Assembly: GCA_020436955.1 (NCBI GenBank)
Contig: JAGQWW010000062.1
Span: 1-10,355 of the forward strand
DNA: 10,355 nucleotides
Source: Saprospiraceae bacterium
Lineage (GTDB): Bacteria > Bacteroidota > Bacteroidia > Chitinophagales > Saprospiraceae
Direction: 5' to 3'
A model generated the notes under the pieces. The model saw only the letters and a program-made list of their open reading frames with translations. It searched no databases and had not been told where the DNA came from. Positions within the stretch are counted from its first letter, which is position 1. Each line of letters begins with the position of its first letter. This document shows, in pieces, positions 1-7,224 of this stretch. A program made the position numbers and the translations under genes.

Positions 1-1
1 A

Positions 2-1273
2 AATAGCTTGTGTATTGACTTTCCCAATGGGGATTATGGCGTCTTTTTTAGTAAGGTCGGACTTGCTGATCAATCGAAAGCTAATATTTTTCTAGACCGT
101 CTGGATGTTGAAAATAAAAACCTCAATTCTTCCACTCAGATCACATTTGATACAGCATTTTTTACCCCTAGAGACATTAAAATAGTTGATTCGTCAATTT
201 TAATTTTATCAGACAAATCATTTCAAAGAATTGTAGACAATGTTGTTTTAATCGACAGCACAAAAATATATCTTATAGAAGCAGATTTTCATGGTAGGGT
301 GATTCAACAAATGGAAATACAAAATACCAACAGGTATAATTATGCAAGTAGTTTTTTGGTCTCCGATTCAAGTTTTACAATTAGTTCCACTGTAAGTAAT
401 AGGACTATAAATCCCGATGGTTATAACATTAAGTGTTTTGATCAATTCCTTAATTTATTGTGGGAGGTTGAGCAGCCAATTATAACACTTTCAGGTAGTA
501 TCCCAATTTTGGAATCAATGTCAGATTCAATTCTACTTTTGGGAGGCTCTGCCTTATTTGATAATGGTATGATTCCACGTCGAGGAGATGCAAAAATAGA
601 TGTTTTTAATATTAACGGGAATGTAATAAACCAAATTTGGAGAGAGAGGACAAGAACTCAATTTTTAGTCAATTCACTTTATTCTATTAATAATGAGAAA
701 TTTTTGGGTTGTGGTCTTGATGATAATGCATTGCTTGATTTAGGAGGGATTGGTGCTCCAAGGATTTTCAAATCAAATATTGAAGGAGATAATATTTGGG
801 ACCATACTTATTGGGATGGTAATTTAAATTTATCTCACAGCTATTTAAATAATGTAGTTGAACTTTCAGATGGTCAAATTATGGCAGGTGGAGTTTACAT
901 AGACTTTGAAAATCATCTTGGTAACTCACCTTTTAAGTGTTTGGTCATTTTGACTGATAGTCTTGGTTGTATTAATGGTGATTGTAATGACCTGATAATT
1001 ACCAGTGTAGAAAATCCGAAAAATGAAGCATTGGAAACAATAAAAATCTTCCCAAACCCTACAACTGATATCCTGAATATTAATAGTCCATTTGATGTGG
1101 AAGCAGTTCAAATAGTAAACATGCTTGGAGAAAATATTTTTAAACAGGAAATTGAAGGAAACCAAAAGCAATTCGCAATTGATGCTAACTTTTTACCAAA
1201 TGGAACTTATATGGCCCACCTCCATCTGAAAAATAAAAGAGTCTATACAAGCAGATTTATCAAGTTGAACTAA
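2..1273 (+). CDS. T9SS-secreted protein with C-terminal sorting domain (5' truncated by window)
   Basis: The reading frame is open to the left edge (AAT AGC precede the TTG at position 8), and no signal peptide is visible, so the gene starts before the window; TTG-8 is not a credible start. About 423 residues are present. The body is made of beta-strand-like segments with repeated aromatic/Gly patterns (for example VVELSDGQIMAGGVY), suggesting a propeller or beta-sandwich, but I cannot assign a family. A short Cys pair (GCINGDC) precedes the tail, as is common in such proteins. The last 77 residues match a T9SS type A sorting domain: IKIFPNPTTD, then a GENIFKQEI-type strand, then LPNGTY, ending in RFIKLN. 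The product is therefore probably secreted across the outer membrane and anchored or released at the surface. Its stop overlaps the convergent neighbour. Confident about secretion, not about role. Confidence 0.85.
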   Translation, partial: NSLCIDFPNGDYGVFFSKVGLADQSKANIFLDRLDVENKNLNSSTQITFDTAFFTPRDIKIVDSSILILSDKSFQRIVDNVVLIDSTKIYLIEADFHGRVIQQMEIQNTNRYNYASSFLVSDSSFTISSTVSNRTINPDGYNIKCFDQFLNLLWEVEQPIITLSGSIPILESMSDSILLLGGSALFDNGMIPRRGDAKIDVFNINGNVINQIWRERTRTQFLVNSLYSINNEKFLGCGLDDNALLDLGGIGAPRIFKSNIEGDNIWDHTYWDGNLNLSHSYLNNVVELSDGQIMAGGVYIDFENHLGNSPFKCLVILTDSLGCINGDCNDLIITSVENPKNEALETIKIFPNPTTDILNINSPFDVEAVQIVNMLGENIFKQEIEGNQKQFAIDANFLPNGTYMAHLHLKNKRVYTSRFIKLN

Positions 1274-1878
1274 AATCTAAATTCATAACCTAAAGAAAAT
1301 CTCCAGATTTGAATAGGTTTTGCTTCGAAATACCAAAATTTTCTTGCAAAGACACCTTGATAAAAATGGAAATCACTAATTATTCCCCATTTTGAAAGTC
1401 CAATTCCGAAAGTTAATCCTGGGTCAAATACTCTTCCATTAACTATGGTTTCTTCTAATGAAGGATGGGGAGATATATTTTTAATGTCATATATCAAATT
1501 TAGCCCTAACCCTGCACTAAGGTCTATGATATCAAAAAAATTTCTAGATAGTTGTAAGGAGTTTTTAATGGTTTGGAATTTTATTCCGTTTGTCCTGTGA
1601 TATCCAGCTCTTTCCCAAATTCCTTCCTGTGACTTGGAATAATTAATTGTCATTCTCATGCTATAATCCTTCGTTACAGTTTTTGAAACTAAAATGCCAA
1701 AATGAAGCGTCTTGGTTTCTTTAGGGGAGGAAGCAAAAATCGGAAGATAACCAGAAGGACGTGTATATTTATCTCTAATGTTAAAATACTCAAAACCAAC
1801 TATCGGCGTGATAGAAGTCTGCGAAAAACCTATTTGAGCGAGGCACAAAATAGAAATCGATATAAATACTGTTTTCAT
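1270..1878 (-). CDS. small outer-membrane beta-barrel-like protein, paralogue of upstream neighbour
   Basis: A 202-residue protein with a classical signal peptide (MKTVFISISILCLAQIGFSQ, likely cut after SQ at about residue 20). The mature part has alternating hydrophobic and polar strands, many aromatic residues, Gly-rich turns (AGLGLN) and a C-terminal aromatic end (GYEFRF), all consistent with a small outer-membrane barrel of 8 or so strands. It aligns by eye along its whole length with the protein encoded just upstream (TPIVGFE versus TPVVGLE; GRVFDPGLTFGIG versus SRFFDFGLPLGIE; FYQGVF versus YFQGII; PIQ...LGYEF versus PIQ...LGYEI). The start ATG at 1876-1878 gives the signal peptide directly. 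The gene lies 34 nt downstream of its paralogue and is probably co-transcribed. No enzymatic motif is visible. Function unknown. Confidence 0.8.
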   Translation of the reverse strand: MKTVFISISILCLAQIGFSQTSITPIVGFEYFNIRDKYTRPSGYLPIFASSPKETKTLHFGILVSKTVTKDYSMRMTINYSKSQEGIWERAGYHRTNGIKFQTIKNSLQLSRNFFDIIDLSAGLGLNLIYDIKNISPHPSLEETIVNGRVFDPGLTFGIGLSKWGIISDFHFYQGVFARKFWYFEAKPIQIWRFSLGYEFRF

Positions 1879-1912
1879 AGCATCGTATTGAGTTTGATAT
1901 TTTTAACGTCCA

Positions 1913-2518
1913 CTATAGCTCAATTTCATACCCTAAATAAATCCAAAAGTTTTGAATTGGCGGAATAACAACGTGTTTCCAAATATTATGGCCAATTATT
2001 CCTTGGAAGTATGTTAGATTTAATACAATCCCATATTTTTGAATTTCAATCCCTAATGGGAGTCCAAAATCAAAAAACCTGGATCTAATAATCTCCCCAT
2101 CTGCTTCTTTATCTAGTGGAAAATCATTTTTAATATTAAAGTACATATTTAACCCAACTCCTGCCTCTGCTCGAATTAGTTTTCCAAACTGTCTTTTTAT
2201 AGTTACGTTGTTAAATAAAGTACAATAATCAATTCCTGAGGTAAATGGAACTTGCACCCTAAAAAATGCATTTTCACTATTTTTTGTAAACAATGATTTA
2301 ATAGTTAAATAATTTTTTTTGCTTAGGTTTTGGGTACCTGTAAGCCCAATAATTAGACTTTTACTTTCCCATTCAGAAGTATTCAAGGGATAAAAATGTT
2401 CTTTGGGCATTCTTCCTCCAAAGGTGTTCAATTCAAGACCTACAACAGGAGTTACCGTGAGCTGGGGAAAGCAGAACAATGGTGAAAATAAAAGGAGAAG
2501 GAGTGTAAAAGTTTTCAT
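1913..2518 (-). CDS. small outer-membrane beta-barrel-like protein, tandem paralogue
   Basis: A 201-residue protein when started at the ATG at 2516-2518. The frame is open for 20 more codons upstream, but this start gives a normal signal peptide (MKTFTLLLLLFSPLFCFPQ), and the longer form would overlap a possible promoter at 2548-2578. The mature chain resembles an outer-membrane barrel: alternating strands, AGVGLN turn, aromatic-rich C terminus ending GYEIEL. It is a clear paralogue of the next gene downstream (1270-1878), conserved over the whole length but well diverged, so the duplication is not recent. It is the first gene of the pair, with a 34-nt gap to the second. Neither protein shows a recognisable ligand-binding or enzyme motif. 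Barrel topology is inferred from pattern, not from homology I can name. Confidence 0.8.
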   Translation of the reverse strand: MKTFTLLLLLFSPLFCFPQLTVTPVVGLELNTFGGRMPKEHFYPLNTSEWESKSLIIGLTGTQNLSKKNYLTIKSLFTKNSENAFFRVQVPFTSGIDYCTLFNNVTIKRQFGKLIRAEAGVGLNMYFNIKNDFPLDKEADGEIIRSRFFDFGLPLGIEIQKYGIVLNLTYFQGIIGHNIWKHVVIPPIQNFWIYLGYEIEL

Positions 2519-2547
2519 TTCAATCTCATTCTGTGATTTAGTTTTCC

Positions 2548-2578
2548 TTAAGGTAAGAAAAATGAGCATGAAAACCAA
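2548..2578 (-). promoter_or_regulatory. possible promoter of the outer-membrane paralogue pair
   Basis: On the minus strand TTGG (2578-2575), a 19-nt spacer and TACCTTAA (2555-2548) loosely fit the Bacteroidota TTTG / TAnnTTTG pattern. Initiation would fall near 2541, about 20 nt before the ATG at 2518. The -7 element matches poorly at its last positions. The large palindrome at 2579-2621 abuts the upstream element. Confidence 0.3.
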
Positions 2579-2621
2579 CTTTGGTTCGCTGTGTAACCGA
2601 CGGTTACATAGCGAACCAAAG
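2579..2621. repeat. 43-bp near-perfect palindrome (21-bp arms, 1-nt centre)
   Basis: Arms 2579-2599 and 2601-2621 are reverse complements around A2600 with one mismatch (G2591 opposite T2609, a G-U wobble if transcribed from the plus strand). Each arm contains its own short dyad, GGTT-N8-AACC (2583-2598 and 2602-2617), so a two-hairpin alternative fold exists. No T-run follows on either strand, which argues against a terminator. It sits between the tRNA terminator and the putative promoter of the outer-membrane pair. It could be an operator, a cruciform-forming site or a dispersed repeat copy. Confidence 0.85.
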
Positions 2622-2631
2622 CACAGATTGC

Positions 2632-2683
2632 AAAAAAAATGGAGCTACAAAAGGCAAAATCACCTTCCTGTAAGCTCCATTTT
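2632..2683 (-). terminator. intrinsic terminator of the tRNA gene
   Basis: Read on the minus strand, AATGGAGCTTACA (from about 2682 down to 2669) pairs with TGTAGCTCCATT (2649-2638) with one bulged T. The loop is about 19 nt, and the second arm runs straight into a run of T residues (A2632-A2639 on the plus strand). It begins 13-14 nt past the tRNA 3' end, a normal position for a tRNA terminator. Confidence 0.8.
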
Positions 2684-2695
2684 GTGTATTCATCG

Positions 2696-2769
2696 TGGTC
2701 CCTGCAGGACTTGAACCTGCGACCCACTGATTATGAGTCAGTTGCTCTAACCAACTGAGCTAAGGGACC
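2696..2769 (-). tRNA. tRNA with CAT anticodon (Met elongator or Ile2)
   Basis: The 74-nt minus-strand sequence folds into a full cloverleaf. The acceptor stem is GGTCCCT/AGGGACC, the D arm GCTC/GAGC with AGTTGGTTA loop, the anticodon stem ACTGA/TCAGT around CTCATAA, the variable loop GGGTC, and the T arm GCAGG/CCTGC with TTCAAGT loop; the discriminator is A at 2696. CCA is not encoded (the 3' flank reads CG). The CAT anticodon fits elongator Met or, after lysidine modification by TilS, Ile reading AUA. It is not an initiator, because the first pair of the acceptor stem is a matched G-C. The CCCTTAGCTCAG start and CAAGTCC segment resemble tRNA-Ile2 as much as tRNA-Met, so I leave the identity open. 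Confidence 0.95.
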
Positions 2770-2830
2770 TTAGAAATCTAAGCGAAAGCTTTTTGAGATT
2801 TCCTTGCCTGATTTCTTTATCAAGCGGGCG

Positions 2831-2863
2831 CAAAGTTACATTTTTGCCTTTCGTATTCCAAAA
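2831..2863 (-). promoter_or_regulatory. promoter of the tRNA gene
   Basis: On the minus strand TTTTG (2863-2859), a 20-nt spacer and TAACTTTG (2838-2831) make a full match to the Bacteroidota -7 consensus TAnnTTTG with a TTTG upstream element. Initiation would be near 2825, giving a leader of about 55 nt before the tRNA 5' end at 2769. The element overlaps a weaker plus-strand TACATTTT (2837-2844) that may serve the HAD gene starting at 2879. Confidence 0.65.
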
Positions 2864-2878
2864 CAGTTGAATCGATTT

Positions 2879-3532
2879 ATGCGCAAAAAAATTAAAAATC
2901 TCCTCTTCGACCTGGGCAACGTGATTGTTGACTTGGATCTGGACCGAACCAATCGGCTGTTTCAGGAGCTTTTGGGAGAGCACTTTACACCCATTTTCCA
3001 ACAATTGGAAAAGCATGATTTGTTCCATCAATTTGAAAAAGGACTCATTTCAGAAGAAACTTTTATTTGGAACATCCAACACGCGGCGCAAAACCTCGCA
3101 AACCTACGCCTCAATCCAGTCGATATTATCCGTTGTTGGAATGGGATGCTGTTACACATTCCTTTGGACCGGCTGGAGTGGCTGGAAACTTTGAAAGAGG
3201 ACTATCAGGTCTTTTTGTATAGCAATACCAATTCCATCCATCTTTTGTGGGTGAATAACTTTCTCAACCAGCATTACCAGATTCGAGACTTTAGCACACG
3301 GTTTTTTCACAAACCTTATTATTCCCATCTCATCCACTATCGAAAACCGGACAAAGAGGGGTATGAATTTATTTTACAGGATGCCAATATACTACCTGAA
3401 GAGACATTCTTTATAGACGACAACGCTGACAACATTCAAGGGGCTCAAAGCGTTGGCTTACAGACCTATCTACATCCGATCGGAACAGAAATTATGGATG
3501 TATTAAACAACGAATTACAAAAAATCAACTAA
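2879..3532 (+). CDS. HAD-superfamily phosphatase, YihX-like
   Basis: A 217-residue cytoplasmic HAD hydrolase (subfamily IA, YihX type). The frame stays open upstream to 2804, but the ATG at 2879 starts MRKKIKNLLFDLGNV exactly as family members do, and the longer form would overlap the tRNA promoter. Motif I is FDLGNV with nucleophile Asp11; the usual second Asp is Gly, as in Escherichia coli YihX. Motif II is Ser115 in YSNTN, motif III Lys156 in RKPD, motif IV Asp180/Asp181 in FFIDDNADN. An alpha-helical cap lies between motifs I and II. YihX releases phosphate from alpha-glucose-1-phosphate; the substrate here is inferred only by family, and other small sugar phosphates or FMN are possible. 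The stop is 3 nt before gldB, so the two are probably co-transcribed. Confidence 0.88.
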   Translation: MRKKIKNLLFDLGNVIVDLDLDRTNRLFQELLGEHFTPIFQQLEKHDLFHQFEKGLISEETFIWNIQHAAQNLANLRLNPVDIIRCWNGMLLHIPLDRLEWLETLKEDYQVFLYSNTNSIHLLWVNNFLNQHYQIRDFSTRFFHKPYYSHLIHYRKPDKEGYEFILQDANILPEETFFIDDNADNIQGAQSVGLQTYLHPIGTEIMDVLNNELQKIN

Positions 3533-3535
3533 CCT

Positions 3536-4561
3536 ATGCGCTCGACGCTTTTACGAGGACTTGCTTTGATATTGGGATTTGGCCTGGCTATGCAGGGCTG
3601 TAAAGAAGAAAAATTCATTCCTGATGTAACTAACATCGATGTGAATGTAAAAATCCAGCGTTTTGAAAAGGATCTTTTTACCCTTGACACAGCGCGTCTG
3701 GACGAAGGCATAGCTTCTTTAAGAGCCAAATACCCTGAATTTTTTGATGATGTTTTTCTGCGTATCACCAGAGATATGTCCGACCCTGACACCTCTACTG
3801 CACATGCGATGCGAAAAATCCTGAATAGCCCAAGTATGATAAAATTACAGGATAGTGTTATGCTGGCTTTTCCGGATTTGAGCCCCTATGAAAAGGATCT
3901 GGAGCAGGCATTCAAATATCAAAAATACTACCTGCCCGAATCTACTATTCCTTTTGTTGTTTCCTACGTTTCTGAATTTGGTCTCGGCAGCTTCACCTAT
4001 GGAGATAGTCTTTTGGGTGTAGGATTGGACTTCTTTTTGGGTTCTAATTTCCCCGGTTATGACCCAACGTATTTCCCTGATTACATCAAACGCACCATGA
4101 CAAAGGAATACATGGTCCCAAAAATGATTGAAGCGCAAGCCAGTAACCTGGCAGGACCGGTCCATGGAGACCGATTGCTGGATTACATGATTGCCAATGG
4201 GAAAATGTTGTATATCAAAAGCCTGATGCTACCCTATCTGCAGGACTCAATCATCATGGAATACAATGCAGCACATTTGGAATGGGTTGAAAATAATGAG
4301 TTTGAAACCTGGACTCATTTTTTGAAAGAAGAATTGTTGTACTCTACCAGGATGGATGATATTCAAAAACTCATCAAACCTTCCCCGGTAGCCCCAGGTG
4401 GCATGCCTCAAGAAGCACCGGGCCGCATCGCCAATTGGATGGGTTGGCAAATCATCAAATCGTACATGAAACGCAATGAGACTGCTACCCTTCAGGATTT
4501 ACTGAACGAAAAAGACAGTCAGCGGATCCTGGATAAGGCTAAATACAAGCCCGGGCGATAG
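3536..4561 (+). CDS. gldB: GldB-family gliding motility lipoprotein
   Basis: A 341-residue protein with an N-terminal hydrophobic segment and a probable lipid-attachment Cys22 (context LAMQGC, a relaxed lipobox), followed by Lys/Glu. The body matches the GldB family as I know it: FEKDLF near residue 43, the YVSEFGLGSFTYGDSLLGVGLDFFLG block (residues 144-169), NFPGY, FPDYIKRTMTKEYMVPKMIEAQ (180-201), GKMLYIKSLMLPYLQDSIIMEY, and a C-terminal GRIANWMGWQIIKSYM block near 296-311. No HExxH zinc-protease motif is seen. GldB is an envelope lipoprotein needed for gliding in Flavobacterium johnsoniae, where gldC normally follows it; no gldC is present here. In non-gliding Bacteroidota it is usually taken as a marker of the T9SS/gliding apparatus. 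It follows the HAD gene by 3 nt. Confidence 0.87.
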   Translation: MRSTLLRGLALILGFGLAMQGCKEEKFIPDVTNIDVNVKIQRFEKDLFTLDTARLDEGIASLRAKYPEFFDDVFLRITRDMSDPDTSTAHAMRKILNSPSMIKLQDSVMLAFPDLSPYEKDLEQAFKYQKYYLPESTIPFVVSYVSEFGLGSFTYGDSLLGVGLDFFLGSNFPGYDPTYFPDYIKRTMTKEYMVPKMIEAQASNLAGPVHGDRLLDYMIANGKMLYIKSLMLPYLQDSIIMEYNAAHLEWVENNEFETWTHFLKEELLYSTRMDDIQKLIKPSPVAPGGMPQEAPGRIANWMGWQIIKSYMKRNETATLQDLLNEKDSQRILDKAKYKPGR

Positions 4562-4589
4562 AAGCTTGAATTTTAAGCCTATTACCGCA

Positions 4590-4619
4590 TTTGCTTCCTC
4601 ATTTTTCTTTTTATTTTTA
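4590..4619 (+). promoter_or_regulatory. putative promoter of the propeller-methyltransferase operon
   Basis: TTTG (4590-4593), an 18-nt spacer and TATTTTTA (4612-4619) fit the Bacteroidota TTTG / TAnnTTTG pattern except for the final base. Initiation would be near 4625, giving a leader of about 10 nt before the ATG at 4636. The 74-nt gap after gldB contains no convincing terminator, so read-through from gldB is also possible. Confidence 0.45.
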
Positions 4620-4635
4620 GCAAAAAGAAACTTGT

Positions 4636-7221
4636 ATGAGGAGAATATTTACCCTGACCCTTCTGTGCTTTACCTCTTTGATGTATGCACAAAATCCCAC
4701 CAATCAAAATGGAGATATCGAAAATCCATCAAATGGGATTTTAGATTTGAATCCACAATCCAGCCTCTTGACGGACCTGGATGCTTATCCTGCCGGTGAT
4801 GAGATAGAGGGAGATTACATTACTGATATGGCATTTACGCCAGATGGGTCGGAAGTATGGGTGGTAAATCGAACAACTAATAACATCACCGTCTTTGATC
4901 AGGAAACTCGCGAGATTACCCAAAACATTATAGTGAGTAGTTCACCTGTAGCGCTCGAATTTACGGATCAATATGCCGTGGTGGCTTGCCTGGGAAGTGA
5001 TTCCATACATGTGATAAGTTTAGATGATTATAGCGTTGTAGCTTCATTTTTAGGCGATACACAGCCTGCCAAAGTAAGAACGAGCAGAGATGGAAGCTTA
5101 GCTGTTGTAGCTTGTGACATCAACGATGTTGCCATCGTGATTAACCTAAACAACCTCACCATTGAAAGGACTATTCAAAACTTCACTTTATACCTTTCTA
5201 AATTTTCCTTTATCACTTCCAATCCCCGAAGCTCATTCTATTGGTCAGGGTTTGAAATCACACCTGACAACCAATACATTGTAAATGCTGCTGCAGAAGA
5301 CGGTCTAGAGTTTTTTGAAATTGCCACCGGCAATGTGGTAGCCACTATTCCCGAAGCCGGTGACGCGGGGATGATGGCAATGTCAGGAGACGGCAATTAT
5401 GTAGTAACAGTACAAACAGGTAGTAACGCAAAAATTTCCAGAGTGGATTTAGCTACCCAAACCATGACCAGCCAGGTCGATATGGGCAATAATTCCGTGT
5501 ACTCTGCTTATAGTCGCCCAGGCATCAACATGGATGGTTCAAAAGTGTACATTCCGGTACAGGATGGGAATACTGCCTTGGTAAATTTAGGGGACCAGAC
5601 TGTAAAAACGATAGCTACCGGGAATACTCCCGACTGGGTTGGCCAAAGCTATGATTATCAATATGCGATTGCAGGTGATTACTATTCTGCGGTGGTAGAT
5701 TTTGAAACTGGCAATATTGTTAGCAGTACAAGTGGAATTTCAATACAGAATGGAGCTGTTTCACCAGCAGGAAATCATATTGTCGCTTCTGATCCGTTAC
5801 GCGATGAAGTGGTTTTATTCTATGAATTTGAAAATCCTTCAAGGCTAAATTTTGTCGAAAGACGTCCTACCGGTTCTGATTTGGAGGCTGATGCCACCTA
5901 TTCCGTGAAATTTACGCCTGATGGCGAAAAGGTCTTAGCTATCAATTCAATTTCAGGAACCGTGTCAATACTCAATGCGACCACTTTTGAATTGGAAAAA
6001 TTAATTGACCTGAACACCTCAGAAATTTATCATACAGATATCACGCCCGATAGTAAATATGCACTTATTGCGAAAAGAAATACCAATACCGTTGCAGTCA
6101 TTGATTTGGAAAGTCAAACAGTAGTGGCCGAAGTCTCTAGTGGAGGAGTAAAACCGGACCAGGTCTATATTACCCCTGATGGTCAACACGCACTTGCCAT
6201 CAATGCCGGGTCAGCAGATGCTTGTGGCGTCATTAACCTTACCGGATTCCCCAGTCTTCAAAAACAATTTGCTATTTCCAATACCGGTATCAGCTGGACC
6301 AATTATGGTATTAGAAGTTCCGTGATTTTTGACCCACAAGGAGAATATGCTTACCTCGCAGCTCCATTTGACGAAGAAGTGCAGGTAATTGATTTGCAGA
6401 CCTTGAGTCCTTATTACAAAATTCCGATTGGAGGCTTCCCTTTACAAATGGACATATCCAACGAGACGGAATTTGGTGTCTTTACGGCCGTCATCCAAAA
6501 AAATGATAATACACTTGGCATAATTGGAGGCACAGGTAATAATGTTAGCCTAATTGGTTCTTACCCTTGTGGTTCCAATCCAACCCGGGTAGCATATAAT
6601 CCTGCTAAAGAGCAATTTGGCGTTACCTGTTCAGGAGAAAAAACACTGGAGATTTTTGACATAAATAGTCTGGCCTTTCTAAGCCCTATCTCCTTTGGCA
6701 ATGATCTGACACCAATTGCAGTACATTACAGCCAATCGGGCAATGAATATGTTTTGCTCCGATCAGATGATACAGACCGAACCCCCCATCAATTGGTAAT
6801 CAATGGGACCGCTTATAACATTCCGGCCTTGCCTATCCATCATTTTGATGTTTCAGGAGATGGTACCAAGGTTGCCATTGCCCTACCTGCAACCGACCAG
6901 GTCGTATTATTTGTAAATGGACCAAGTGGATGGCAGGAAGTTTTGGTAAATCTGGACCAACAATTGTTTGATGTATTTCCAAATCCGGCGGGTGACTATT
7001 TTGCTGTAAAACCTAATGAAAACCATACTACCCAGCACAAAAACTATTCAATTGCGTTAATTGACGCAGCTGGGAAAATGTCATTTTCGGGCAATATAAC
7101 CGAAGCAAATATTCAACAATTCGATTTACCTTCGGCGCTCCAAAACGGGAATTATTTTTACAAAATTTCTAACCCGGAAGGCAAGCAGGTTGCATCCGGC
7201 CAATTAGCCATTCAACGATAA
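4636..7221 (+). CDS. secreted YVTN-type beta-propeller protein with T9SS sorting domain
   Basis: An 861-residue secreted protein. Residues 1-19 are a signal peptide (MRRIFTLTLLCFTSLMYAQ). Residues about 60-770 consist of propeller-blade repeats of 40-50 residues with the pattern FTPDG-x-VxVVNRxTNNIxVFDxET; clear copies lie near residues 66-90, 207-234, 424-452, 468-494 and 511-535. Repeat number and the FEN linker near 388-412 suggest two stacked propellers, which is an inference. Residues about 779-861 form a type A T9SS sorting domain (VFPNPAGDYF, then LIDAAGKMSFSGNI, LQNGNYFYKI, ending QLAIQR). The protein is therefore expected at the cell surface or outside. YVTN propellers usually bind partners and have no catalytic residues of their own; no heme or metal motif is evident. 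The stop is 3 nt before the next gene, implying one operon. Confidence 0.87.
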   Translation: MRRIFTLTLLCFTSLMYAQNPTNQNGDIENPSNGILDLNPQSSLLTDLDAYPAGDEIEGDYITDMAFTPDGSEVWVVNRTTNNITVFDQETREITQNIIVSSSPVALEFTDQYAVVACLGSDSIHVISLDDYSVVASFLGDTQPAKVRTSRDGSLAVVACDINDVAIVINLNNLTIERTIQNFTLYLSKFSFITSNPRSSFYWSGFEITPDNQYIVNAAAEDGLEFFEIATGNVVATIPEAGDAGMMAMSGDGNYVVTVQTGSNAKISRVDLATQTMTSQVDMGNNSVYSAYSRPGINMDGSKVYIPVQDGNTALVNLGDQTVKTIATGNTPDWVGQSYDYQYAIAGDYYSAVVDFETGNIVSSTSGISIQNGAVSPAGNHIVASDPLRDEVVLFYEFENPSRLNFVERRPTGSDLEADATYSVKFTPDGEKVLAINSISGTVSILNATTFELEKLIDLNTSEIYHTDITPDSKYALIAKRNTNTVAVIDLESQTVVAEVSSGGVKPDQVYITPDGQHALAINAGSADACGVINLTGFPSLQKQFAISNTGISWTNYGIRSSVIFDPQGEYAYLAAPFDEEVQVIDLQTLSPYYKIPIGGFPLQMDISNETEFGVFTAVIQKNDNTLGIIGGTGNNVSLIGSYPCGSNPTRVAYNPAKEQFGVTCSGEKTLEIFDINSLAFLSPISFGNDLTPIAVHYSQSGNEYVLLRSDDTDRTPHQLVINGTAYNIPALPIHHFDVSGDGTKVAIALPATDQVVLFVNGPSGWQEVLVNLDQQLFDVFPNPAGDYFAVKPNENHTTQHKNYSIALIDAAGKMSFSGNITEANIQQFDLPSALQNGNYFYKISNPEGKQVASGQLAIQR

Positions 7222-7224
7222 ATT

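Noticed and set aside
8..10. TTG as the start codon of the first gene
   Set aside because: The frame is open to the left edge and no signal peptide follows, although a T9SS cargo protein needs one; the gene simply begins outside the window.
1702..1968. 88-codon plus-strand frame across the outer-membrane pair
   Set aside because: It overlaps two signal-peptide-bearing paralogues on the other strand and its translation is basic and low in structure, typical of a shadow frame.
2519..2578. 20-residue N-terminal extension of the upstream outer-membrane paralogue
   Set aside because: It would place a second hydrophobic stretch and charged residues ahead of a complete signal peptide; the paralogue starts at the equivalent MKT.
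2579..2621. Palindrome as an intrinsic terminator
   Set aside because: No T-run follows on either strand, and the tRNA already has a good terminator at 2632-2683.
2804..2878. N-terminal extension of the HAD phosphatase from an ATG at 2804
   Set aside because: It would overlap the tRNA promoter, and family members start right before the FDLGNV motif, as does the ATG at 2879.
3845..4165. 106-codon open frame on the minus strand inside gldB
   Set aside because: It lies antisense to a well-recognised conserved gene and has no family features.
4564..4579. Hairpin GCTT...AAGC just after gldB as a terminator
   Set aside because: The stem is only about four pairs with A/T-rich interior and no T-run directly after it.
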